Assembly (NCBI GenBank): GCA_030378125.1
Contig: JAUCGN010000117.1
Coordinates: 1 to 5,500 of the forward strand
DNA length: 5,500 bases
Direction: 5' to 3'
Origin: Thiotrichales bacterium HSG1
GTDB lineage: Bacteria; Pseudomonadota; Gammaproteobacteria; Beggiatoales; Beggiatoaceae
Below are positions 1 to 4,904 of this stretch, in pieces. Position numbers and translations under genes: made by a program. The notes beneath the pieces were generated by a model. That model did no database searches. It saw nothing but the letters and a program-made list of their open reading frames with translations, and was not told where the DNA came from. Every line of letters begins with the position of its first letter. Position 1 is the stretch's first letter.

Positions 1-196
1 CAATTGATACGATTAGCAATATAGTAAAACCGGTCTTGCTTGAAAAAAAACTATGAAAGTGCATAACAAAGATTGTTAGTCCTAAACGAAGTAGTTTATG
101 GTTCCAAAAAATTATGGTATAAAAATATATGATAAATTCATCATTATATATTACCAATAGATTAATTAAGAAAAATGTTACTTGGAAGATATTAGA

Positions 197-288
197 AACT
201 GATGTTACATACCAATAGAATCCGTAATTCACAAATATTTTTTAACTTATAAATTATTGATTTACAATGGCACTACACAACATCAGTT
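197..288. repeat. 10-bp perfect inverted repeat, 72-base spacer
   Basis: AACTGATGTT at 197-206 is the exact reverse complement of AACATCAGTT at 279-288. The spacer is AT-rich and has no open frame. The sequence TTAGAAA lies beside both arms in direct orientation (about 192-198 and 287-293). It could be a remnant of a small element or chance in AT-rich DNA; no target duplication is evident. Confidence 0.25.
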
Positions 289-398
289 AGAAAGCATTTA
301 TTTTAACATAAATTAGCCAATAGTGAAGATTAGTATGTTAGACTGGTATTTTAATACTTTGTACAGGAGATTTTTCTGGGTAATAATAAATAACTGTG

Positions 399-415
399 AA
401 CCTGTCAGGTTTTTT
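399..415 (+). terminator. Small hairpin with T-run; half of an intergenic palindrome
   Basis: AACCT (399-403) pairs with AGGTT (407-411) around a 3-base loop, and the T-run continues to 415. This looks like a weak Rho-independent terminator for a transcript entering from the left, about 100 bases before the gene at 517. It also shares ACCTGTNAGGTTT with the palindrome near 3674-3698, read there on the minus strand, so it may be half of a dispersed repeat rather than a dedicated terminator. Confidence 0.35.
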
Positions 416-516
416 AAATCCATCAAGTTTTTTAGTAAACAGCACTATTTTATTTAAGTGTTACTAAAGATAATAACATTTAAGATTAATTTTCCAATAA
501 CAAAGAAAACTCAAAA

Positions 517-1257
517 ATGACAGATATAGAATTAAAAAAATTGGTAGCAAATTTAGCTATTTCTCAACAAAAGACTGATGAAGAATTGAATAAATTGGTA
601 GCAAATTCAGCTATTTCTCAACGGAAGACTAGTGAAGAATTGAGGAGATTGGCAGAAAATTCAGCTATTTGTCAACAAAAAACCGATGCTCAATTGGCAA
701 AAACTGATGCTCAGTTGGCAAAAACTGATGCTCAGTTGGCGAAAACCGATGCTCAATTGGCAAAAACTGATGCTCAGTTGGCGAAAACCGATGCTCAGTT
801 GGCAAAAACTGATGCCAAAATAGATCGGATCGCAACATTAGTGGGAAATATTTCAAACAATCAAGGTGATGCTACTGAAGAATTTTTCTACCGTAGCTTG
901 CTTGATAATGCTTGTCTGGGAAATATGCATTTTGATATAATTGATCGTAACTTACAACGACATAAAGTTGGAATACAAGATGAATTTGACGTAGTATTAA
1001 TTAATGAAAATAATGTCGCTATTGTTGAAATTAAACATAAAGCACATCCTAAATTGATTAACGAAATGTTAACCAAAAAAATACCAAATTTTAGAGCCTT
1101 ATTTCCTTACTATGCAAATTTAAATTTATACGGTGTTATTGCTAGTATGGTAAGTAATAATGAGTTAGTTACAAAAGCTAAGGAGGCCGGATTATTTTTT
1201 CTAGCACAGAAAGGTCAGCATGTAGTTTTAGTTAATGATCAGGCTAAAGCATTTTGA
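517..1257 (+). CDS. Coiled-coil repeat protein with C-terminal PD-(D/E)XK nuclease-like domain
   Basis: A 246-residue soluble protein with no signal peptide or membrane segment. Residues 5-58 are three copies of an 18-residue unit (E-L-x-K/R-L-…-Q-K-T). Residues 55-96 are six KTDAQLA heptads, with a degenerate seventh (KTDAKID). Together they predict a long alpha-helical coiled coil. Residues about 115-246 form a compact alpha/beta domain. The run D158-VVLINENNVAIV-E171-I-K173 has the D-x(12)-E-x-K spacing of PD-(D/E)XK nuclease folds, and E121/E122 could supply the acidic residue of the first helix. The architecture resembles DUF3782-type proteins (recognised, not searched). The ATG at 517 has no good Shine-Dalgarno sequence, only the A-rich AAAGAAAA. 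The GST gene follows after 37 bases. The fold is plausible; nuclease activity and biological role are unknown. Confidence 0.8.
   Translation: MTDIELKKLVANLAISQQKTDEELNKLVANSAISQRKTSEELRRLAENSAICQQKTDAQLAKTDAQLAKTDAQLAKTDAQLAKTDAQLAKTDAQLAKTDAKIDRIATLVGNISNNQGDATEEFFYRSLLDNACLGNMHFDIIDRNLQRHKVGIQDEFDVVLINENNVAIVEIKHKAHPKLINEMLTKKIPNFRALFPYYANLNLYGVIASMVSNNELVTKAKEAGLFFLAQKGQHVVLVNDQAKAF
529..690 (+). repeat. Three tandem 54-bp coding repeats
   Basis: Units at 529-582, 583-636 and 637-690 each encode 18 residues: ELKKLVANLAISQQKTDE, ELNKLVANSAISQRKTSE and ELRRLAENSAICQQKTDA. Divergence rises toward the third copy, whose end (QKTDA) runs into the 21-bp array. The frame is maintained throughout, so the repeats extend a helix. 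Confidence 0.85.
679..804 (+). repeat. Six tandem 21-bp repeats encoding KTDAQLA
   Basis: Each unit reads AAA-ACY-GAT-GCT-CAR-TTG-GCR, varying only at synonymous third bases. Copies 1 and 4 are identical, and so are copies 3 and 5. A partial seventh copy begins at 805. A 21-bp period equals one heptad, so gain or loss of copies keeps the frame and lengthens or shortens the coiled coil by one heptad. The near-identity suggests recent slippage or unequal recombination. Confidence 0.95.
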
Positions 1258-1282
1258 TAAGTCTTATTTCTCACATTATAAT
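1254..1282 (+). promoter_or_regulatory. Near-consensus sigma70-type promoter before the GST gene
   Basis: TTGATA (1254-1259, 5 of 6 matches to TTGACA) is followed by exactly 17 bases and TATAAT (1277-1282, 6 of 6). The -35 box overlaps the TGA stop (1255-1257) of the preceding gene. Initiation is expected near 1288-1291, only about 4-7 bases before the ATG at 1295, so the mRNA would be nearly leaderless. This fits the lack of a Shine-Dalgarno sequence there. The DNA is AT-rich, so chance matches are more likely than usual. Confidence 0.55.
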
Positions 1283-1294
1283 ATCCATAAAATT

Positions 1295-1975
1295 ATGAAA
1301 GTAGATAACACCTTAAAATTGGTTACATTCGCTTCTTGTCCTTTTGGGCAACGCATTCTTATTACTTTGTTATACACTAATACCAAACATGATTTGGTTG
1401 TAATTGAACCGGGTAATTTGCCAGCATGGTTTAAACAAGTATCACCACTTGGAAATGTTCCAATATTGCAAGTAGGAAAACAAAAAACTATATTTGAATC
1501 TTCGGTAATAAACAATTATTTGAACCAAATTACTGGCAACCATTTACTGCCCGATGATCCATTGCAAAGTGCCATGTGTTGTAGTTGGATTGAATTTTGT
1601 TCCACTTGCTTATCTGGTTTTGTTAGTATGATTGCTGCTCCAACTGAGATAATATTTAATGAATCTCGTGATAAATTATTAAAAAACTTATATGTTTTAG
1701 AACAACAACTTGATAAAAAAGGTCCTTACTTTATTGGTAAACAGTTTACTCTAGTAGATTCTACCTATGCCCCATTATTTCTTCGCATAAAATATTTATC
1801 TGAAATAATTGATTTTTATGAAATAACAGAACTTCCCAAAATTAAAACTTGGAGTGAAAACTTGTTAGATTTAGAAATAGTGCAGAACTCAATAATAGGG
1901 GATTTTCCTAAAAATTTCCAGATGTTTATCCAGAAGATGGGAAATGGTGGTTATATAAGTGGCTTATGCAAATAG
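1295..1975 (+). CDS. Glutathione S-transferase family protein (omega/SspA-like)
   Basis: A 226-residue cytosolic protein with the GST layout. The N-terminal thioredoxin-like domain (residues 8 to about 80) carries a C15-P-F-G motif at the end of strand 1, where cysteine-type GSTs (omega, DHAR) keep the catalytic residue. It also has the cis-proline V55-P56 and E68-S69, the usual gamma-glutamyl contact. The helical C-terminal domain has the N-capping motif F-T-L-V-D155 followed by a Y-A-P-L-F stretch. Cysteine GSTs act in thiol transfer or reduction; SspA relatives bind RNA polymerase. I cannot choose between them, although CPFG favours a thiol enzyme. The ATG at 1295 is preferred over an in-frame ATG at 1235, which overlaps the previous gene and adds 20 residues before the first strand. 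It lacks a Shine-Dalgarno site, as expected for the near-leaderless promoter. Its 3' end overlaps dusB by 10 bases. Confidence 0.88.
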   Translation: MKVDNTLKLVTFASCPFGQRILITLLYTNTKHDLVVIEPGNLPAWFKQVSPLGNVPILQVGKQKTIFESSVINNYLNQITGNHLLPDDPLQSAMCCSWIEFCSTCLSGFVSMIAAPTEIIFNESRDKLLKNLYVLEQQLDKKGPYFIGKQFTLVDSTYAPLFLRIKYLSEIIDFYEITELPKIKTWSENLLDLEIVQNSIIGDFPKNFQMFIQKMGNGGYISGLCK

Positions 1976-2949
1976 GTAATTATATTTTAAAAAACAATGT
2001 TATATTAGCTCCAATGGCGGGTATAACAGACAGCCCATTTAGGCGTTTATGCAAAGAAATGGGAGCTGGCATGACAGTATCAGAAATGGTTTCATCTAAC
2101 TCATTGCTATGGGGTAGTAGCAAAACCTTACGGCGTGCTTGTCATGATGGTACAGATTCAGCTCATTGGGTCCAAATCTTAGGAGCCGATCCTAAATTGT
2201 TGGCTAAGGCAGCTAAACATAATGTTGATAATGGGGCTGAAATTATTGATATTAACATGGGTTGTCCGGCTAAAAAGGTTTGCAACACTATGGCCGGTTC
2301 TGCCTTGTTGAAAGATGAGAGTTTAGTCGCTAATATATTAGAAGCAGTAACAAAAGCTGTTGAAGTGCCAGTAACTTTAAAAATTCGTACTGGTTGGGAT
2401 AAAGAACATCGCAACGGATTACAAATTGCAAAAATAGCTGAACAGGTTGGAATACAGGCTTTGTCCATACATGGACGTACACGGGCTTGCAAATTCACTG
2501 GCGAAGCGGAGTATGATACTATAGCAAATATAAAGGCTCATAGTAATATTCCCATAATTGCTAATGGTGATGTTGACAGTCCAGAAAAAGCCAAATATGT
2601 GTTGGACTATACGAATGCTGATGCAGTTATGGTAGGTAGGGCTGCTTTTGGCAGACCTTGGTTATTTCGGGAAATAGTCCATTATTTAGAAACTGGTAAA
2701 AAGTTACCTAGTCCAACTATATTGGAAATTCGTGATACATTGTTGCAACATTTGGAAAGCTTATACAAATTTTATGGAGAGTATACCGGGATAAGAATGG
2801 CACGCAAACATTTATCTTGGTATAGTAAAGGACAACGTGATGGAGCTGTATTTCGTAATATTATCAATCGAGTAGACAATAGTATTGAACAAGTTAGTTT
2901 GACTAAGGATTTTTTTGCTCGTTTATTGAATGTTGGTGAAGATACGTAA
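1966..2949 (+). CDS. dusB: tRNA-dihydrouridine synthase B
   Basis: An FMN- and NADPH-dependent enzyme that reduces specific uridines in the D-loop of tRNA to dihydrouridine. Its 327 residues match the usual DusB length of about 320. Landmarks from the N-terminus: APMAGITDSPFR (15-26) at the FMN site; DINMGCPAKKV (95-105) with the expected catalytic C100; LKIRTGW (138-144) with K139; HGRTRA (169-174); IANGD (198-202); and VGRAAFGRPWLF (223-234), the phosphate-binding region. The C-terminal helical tRNA-binding domain, including R-MARKHLSWY, is intact. The ATG lies inside the end of the GST gene in another frame, and no strong Shine-Dalgarno sequence is visible, so translational coupling is likely. 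In many Gammaproteobacteria fis follows dusB; here a hairpin and IS debris follow instead. Confidence 0.97.
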   Translation: MQIGNYILKNNVILAPMAGITDSPFRRLCKEMGAGMTVSEMVSSNSLLWGSSKTLRRACHDGTDSAHWVQILGADPKLLAKAAKHNVDNGAEIIDINMGCPAKKVCNTMAGSALLKDESLVANILEAVTKAVEVPVTLKIRTGWDKEHRNGLQIAKIAEQVGIQALSIHGRTRACKFTGEAEYDTIANIKAHSNIPIIANGDVDSPEKAKYVLDYTNADAVMVGRAAFGRPWLFREIVHYLETGKKLPSPTILEIRDTLLQHLESLYKFYGEYTGIRMARKHLSWYSKGQRDGAVFRNIINRVDNSIEQVSLTKDFFARLLNVGEDT

Positions 2950-2981
2950 AAAATGGAAACCCATCATTCAACTTAAAATAT

Positions 2982-3012
2982 CTATCATATTAGCTCTCAT
3001 GATAGGATTTTT
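2982..3012 (+). terminator. Probable Rho-independent terminator after dusB
   Basis: CTATCAT (2982-2988) pairs perfectly with ATGATAG (2999-3005) around a 10-base loop, and a run of five T follows at 3008-3012. It begins 33 bases after the dusB stop. The stem is AT-rich and therefore modest in strength, but position and T-run fit termination of the GST-dusB transcript. Confidence 0.6.
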
Positions 3013-3074
3013 ACAATGTAAGGGGATGTTTGTCAATTACTTGAGCCATGTGCTGGCTATGGTGCTTTTGTTGA

Positions 3075-3359
3075 GTAATTAAAGACAATAAATCAACAGT
3101 CCTAACTACAATCTATAAGAAACGCTGGAAAGTGGAATTCTTTCATAAATCACTTAAATCTAATGCTGTTTTAGCTAAATCTCCTGCCCGACACATAGTT
3201 TCACAATCTAACCATATTTTCTCATCCATTATAGCTGTTTTTAAGATGGAATGTTTAAAAATATCTAATCATATTAATCACTTTATCTTACGTTCTAAAT
3301 TGTATCTTAAAACTATTAAAACAGCTTTTTATGAATTACAAATTTTGAAAGCTGTCTAG
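3075..3359 (+). pseudogene. 3' remnant of an IS4-type transposase gene
   Basis: The frame opens after TGA 3072-3074 and runs 94 codons to TAG 3357-3359. It contains Y-K-K-R-W-K-V-E-F-F-H-K-S-L-K, exactly the Y-x2-R-x3-E-x6-K signature around the catalytic glutamate of IS4-type DDE transposases (E codon at 3135-3137). The rest, including a QSNHIF stretch and an NHFILRSKLYLK-like tail, fits the end of such proteins. Full enzymes run several hundred residues, so both upstream catalytic aspartates are missing. Just upstream, a second frame (2999-3082, ending MVLLLSN) resembles the strand that usually precedes the signature, suggesting frameshift decay. A GTG at 3132 could start a 75-residue peptide, but this is better read as a dead fragment. 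Confidence 0.75.
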
Positions 3360-3377
3360 TTTTGGGTTTATTACTAT

Positions 3378-3397
3378 TAGGACTTACGCATTGACAA
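3378..3397 (+). repeat. Left terminal inverted repeat of the MITE
   Basis: Reads TAGGACTTACGCATTGACAA. All 20 bases pair with the right end. Homology weakens further in: CTTC on the left against GTTC on the reverse-complemented right. Confidence 0.9.
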
Positions 3398-3604
3398 CTT
3401 CTAAAAAATAATATTTCAATAAAATTATATAGTTATAAAATATATTCGATTTATCATAATTTCTGTAAAAATTGAAGTATAAAATTACAATGCTAAGTTG
3501 CGTAAAGGAATTATATAATTTTAAAATATAAATTATATGTATATTAAATTTAACTATTTATATAGTAACTTATTGTATTTAAATAGTTTCATAATATGAT
3601 GAAC

Positions 3605-3624
3605 TTGTCAATGCGTAAGTCCTA
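3605..3624 (-). repeat. Right terminal inverted repeat of the MITE
   Basis: The exact reverse complement of 3378-3397. It ends at a TA dinucleotide (3623-3624), which mirrors the TA at 3378-3379. It lies 133 bases upstream of the secreted pilin-like gene. Confidence 0.9.
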
Positions 3625-3673
3625 CATTTGTTAAATACCATGAACAATTTGATGAAGTTAAAATTCAACACTT

Positions 3674-3698
3674 AACCTGTTTTTAAACCTTACAGGTC
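3674..3698. repeat. Damaged copy of an intergenic palindromic repeat
   Basis: ACCTGT (3675-3680) pairs with ACAGGT (3692-3697) across an 11-base loop. The right half continues AAACCTTACAGGT, whose reverse complement ACCTGTAAGGTTT matches ACCTGTCAGGTTT at 401-413 at 12 of 13 positions. An intact palindrome would read AACCTGTAAGGTT then its complement; here AAGG seems lost from the left arm. It sits in the leader region of the gene at 3758, so it could also fold in that mRNA. Confidence 0.45.
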
Positions 3699-3746
3699 TT
3701 TAAGACACTGGAAGGTTGCTGAAAGGTTTGAATTTTTTACATTAAC

Positions 3747-3757
3747 GGAGAAGTACA
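3747..3757 (+). promoter_or_regulatory. Shine-Dalgarno site of the secreted pilin-like gene
   Basis: GGAG at 3747-3750, within CGGAGAAG, lies 7 bases before the ATG at 3758. It is the clearest ribosome binding site in the window and fixes this start, which also yields a good signal peptide. Confidence 0.8.
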
Positions 3758-4612
3758 ATGAACACATATAAAAAACACCATCTTGCATTAGTACCACTAT
3801 TACTATCAACAGCAGGTGCATATGCAGAATGTGATACATCACAACATGCTAAATACATAACAGATACCCAAACACTAACTATCCCATTTTTGGACATCGG
3901 ACTGATAGACCCAATCACCGGACAACTAACTGGAGAAATGGCAGTTGCTAACGTTGACTTGTCTCTCAAAGAAGGAGCCGATGACTTCGTTATAATTCCA
4001 GACACTCTCAATGTCATAAAAATGGCATCAGAAGCATCAGAATGTAACGCCCTCTACACATACAGAGGAGGAACTTTACACATCCCCAACCTAGACGTAG
4101 AAGAAGTAATCGTATTACCACCCGGAATAGTAGTTGGTAGCGTAACTAGAACCTATAAAGCAACCCTACGGCAACTTCCTTTAACCCCAGAAATTTTTCA
4201 TCTTGAAGAATACACACTTGTAGGTACTGGAACCATAATTGATCCACCTCCACCTCCACCTCTACCACCTGTTGCCGAATGCAGTTTAGAAGATCAAGCC
4301 CAATTAATGGAACCATTTACTCTCTATAATGCTGTCATGCCGATGGTTGTGGCAGAAAATATGATAATGGGCGAATGGCCAATTCCGCTCTCCAGCGTTA
4401 TAACGCCACCAACTGGGGTTTACACCGCTAAACTTGAAACCCATGATCCATTCCATATTGATGCGACCATGAAAACCGAAGCAGAAGGAGTTGCTAGTTG
4501 CTTTGCCGGCAAAACCATCCACTTCATTTATAACCCAACTACCGGAACTTTTGGATGTAATACAGATATTCCAGCTGAATATATGACATTATTCCCTATG
4601 ACATGTAATTAA
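3758..4612 (+). CDS. Secreted two-domain protein with a C-terminal type IV pilin-like head
   Basis: The 284-residue product starts with a signal peptide (basic YKKHH, hydrophobic LALVPLLLS, predicted cleavage AYA23-E24), so it should reach the periplasm or beyond. Residues 25 to about 160 are beta-rich, with C25 and C96 and a motif T-L-x-I-P-x-L-D occurring twice (39-46, 106-113). Residues 163-171 are a proline-rich linker (PPPPPPLPP). The C-terminal domain (about 175-284) follows the order of type IV pilin heads: a helix ending A-E-N-M-x-M-G-E-W-P (199-208), then G-V-Y (220-222), I-D-A-T-M-K (234-239), A-G-K-T-I (250-254), and T-G-T-F-G-C267-N-T-D-I-P-A-E-Y with closing C283, the expected disulfide loop. 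The conserved N-terminal pilin helix is missing; a cleaved signal peptide replaces it. C175 and C248 could form another disulfide. Domain assignment is by eye. Function is unknown; adhesion or binding outside the membrane is plausible. Confidence 0.8.
   Translation: MNTYKKHHLALVPLLLSTAGAYAECDTSQHAKYITDTQTLTIPFLDIGLIDPITGQLTGEMAVANVDLSLKEGADDFVIIPDTLNVIKMASEASECNALYTYRGGTLHIPNLDVEEVIVLPPGIVVGSVTRTYKATLRQLPLTPEIFHLEEYTLVGTGTIIDPPPPPPLPPVAECSLEDQAQLMEPFTLYNAVMPMVVAENMIMGEWPIPLSSVITPPTGVYTAKLETHDPFHIDATMKTEAEGVASCFAGKTIHFIYNPTTGTFGCNTDIPAEYMTLFPMTCN
4244..4270 (+). repeat. Hexanucleotide CCACCT repeat encoding the proline linker
   Basis: Three tandem CCACCT units (4244-4261) followed by CTACCACCT encode PPPPPPLPP. 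A hexamer array like this can change length by slippage in steps of two prolines without breaking the frame, altering the distance between the two domains. Confidence 0.85.
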
Positions 4613-4624
4613 TATTCACCGTTA

Positions 4625-4657
4625 TTTCGGGAATGAAGCAAAGCGGATTTCCCGAAA
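4625..4657. repeat. 9-bp stem hairpin after the pilin-like gene
   Basis: TTTCGGGAA (4625-4633) pairs perfectly with TTCCCGAAA (4649-4657) around a 15-base loop, 12 bases after the stop. No T-run follows directly, so this is not a classic Rho-independent terminator. It may protect the mRNA 3' end, block transcription from either side, or be a copy of a dispersed REP-like palindrome. Confidence 0.5.
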
Positions 4658-4711
4658 CAACAATTTTGGCATTGGCGAAGGTATTGATATTAGCATATTA
4701 TACAAAATCAC

Positions 4712-4747
4712 TAAAACTTGTAATCAATTAATATTTAACAAGTTTTA
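4712..4747. terminator. 10-bp AT-rich hairpin, possible bidirectional terminator
   Basis: TAAAACTTGT (4712-4721) pairs perfectly with ACAAGTTTTA (4738-4747) around a 16-base AT-rich loop. On either strand the 3' arm ends in TTTTA, so the U-rich part lies inside the stem, as in some bidirectional terminators. It lies 99 bases beyond the stop of the pilin-like gene. Function is inferred from position only. Confidence 0.4.
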
Positions 4748-4904
4748 ATTATCCTTAATAGTCTACATCCAATAGCCTCAGCCGCCTCAAACAGAAAAAA
4801 CAAAAGTATAAATTTGAATTCTTTCATCATAACAATAACTACTTATTATCCACTAAATTAGGTATATCAAACAAATACAACTCAATATATTCTTAAACAA
4901 CATA

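Larger units (their letters stand above)
1..516. other. Long AT-rich intergenic region
   Basis: I see no convincing gene here. Stop codons are frequent in all frames. A 17-codon open stretch from the left edge in frame 3 ends at TGA 54-56 (…SNIVKPVLLEKKL) and could be the tail of an upstream plus-strand gene, but it is too short to claim. The motif CCAATAG recurs at about 154-160, 212-218 and 317-323. A 10-bp inverted repeat (197-206 with 279-288) and a small hairpin with a T-run (399-415) are listed separately. No strong promoter was found close to the gene at 517. The best candidate, TTGTAC at 359-364 then TAATAA at 381-386, matches the consensus at only 3 of 6 positions in each box. Confidence 0.6.
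3378..3624. mobile_element. MITE of about 245 bp with perfect 20-bp terminal inverted repeats
   Basis: TAGGACTTACGCATTGACAA at 3378-3397 recurs as its exact reverse complement at 3605-3624. The roughly 207 bases between them are very AT-rich and have no credible ORF, so the unit is non-autonomous. Both ends carry TA outermost. If that TA is the target duplication, the element proper is 3380-3622 (243 bp) with GGACTTACGCA ends, as expected for a transposase of the IS630/Tc1-mariner type. No longer direct repeat flanks it (left ...TTACTAT, right CATTTG...). It begins 18 bases after the transposase remnant, which belongs to a different group (IS4-like) and is unlikely to be its partner, although this cannot be excluded. 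Confidence 0.85.

Noticed and set aside
2..56. Open stretch from the left edge ending TGA (IDTISNIVKPVLLEKKL), a possible tail of an upstream gene
   Set aside because: Too short to distinguish from chance and not recognisable; mentioned only in the intergenic entry.
679..804. Tandem repeats considered as a CRISPR array
   Set aside because: The units are contiguous, in frame and without unique spacers; they are protein-coding heptads.
665..856. Minus-strand ORF across the 21-bp repeats (FSPTEHQFLPTEH-like)
   Set aside because: A repeat-driven shadow of the coiled-coil gene; it has no independent support.
1235..1294. Upstream in-frame ATG that would extend the GST protein by 20 residues
   Set aside because: It overlaps the previous gene, lies upstream of the predicted transcription start, and adds residues ahead of the first GST strand with no family counterpart.
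2163..2498. Minus-strand 111-codon ORF inside dusB
   Set aside because: Entirely antisense to a well-conserved enzyme gene, with no recognisable domain.
3022..3078. A short frame reading CQLLEPCAGYGAFVE, similar to motif I of N6-adenine DNA methyltransferases
   Set aside because: Only 18 codons between two stops, with no further methyltransferase motif nearby. The same bases are better explained, in another frame, as decayed transposase sequence leading to the YREK signature.
2999..3082. 27-residue hydrophobic mini-ORF (MIGFLQCKGMF…)
   Set aside because: Its start lies in the terminator stem, it has no ribosome binding site, and its end resembles a transposase fragment, so an independent peptide is unlikely.
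3716..3743. TTGCTG … TACATT as a promoter for the gene at 3758
   Set aside because: Weak matches, and the implied start would fall in or past the Shine-Dalgarno site.
3135..4827. 12-base direct repeat GAATTCTTTCAT at 3135-3146 and 4816-4827
   Set aside because: Short and AT-rich, one copy inside transposase coding sequence, with no further flanking similarity; probably chance.
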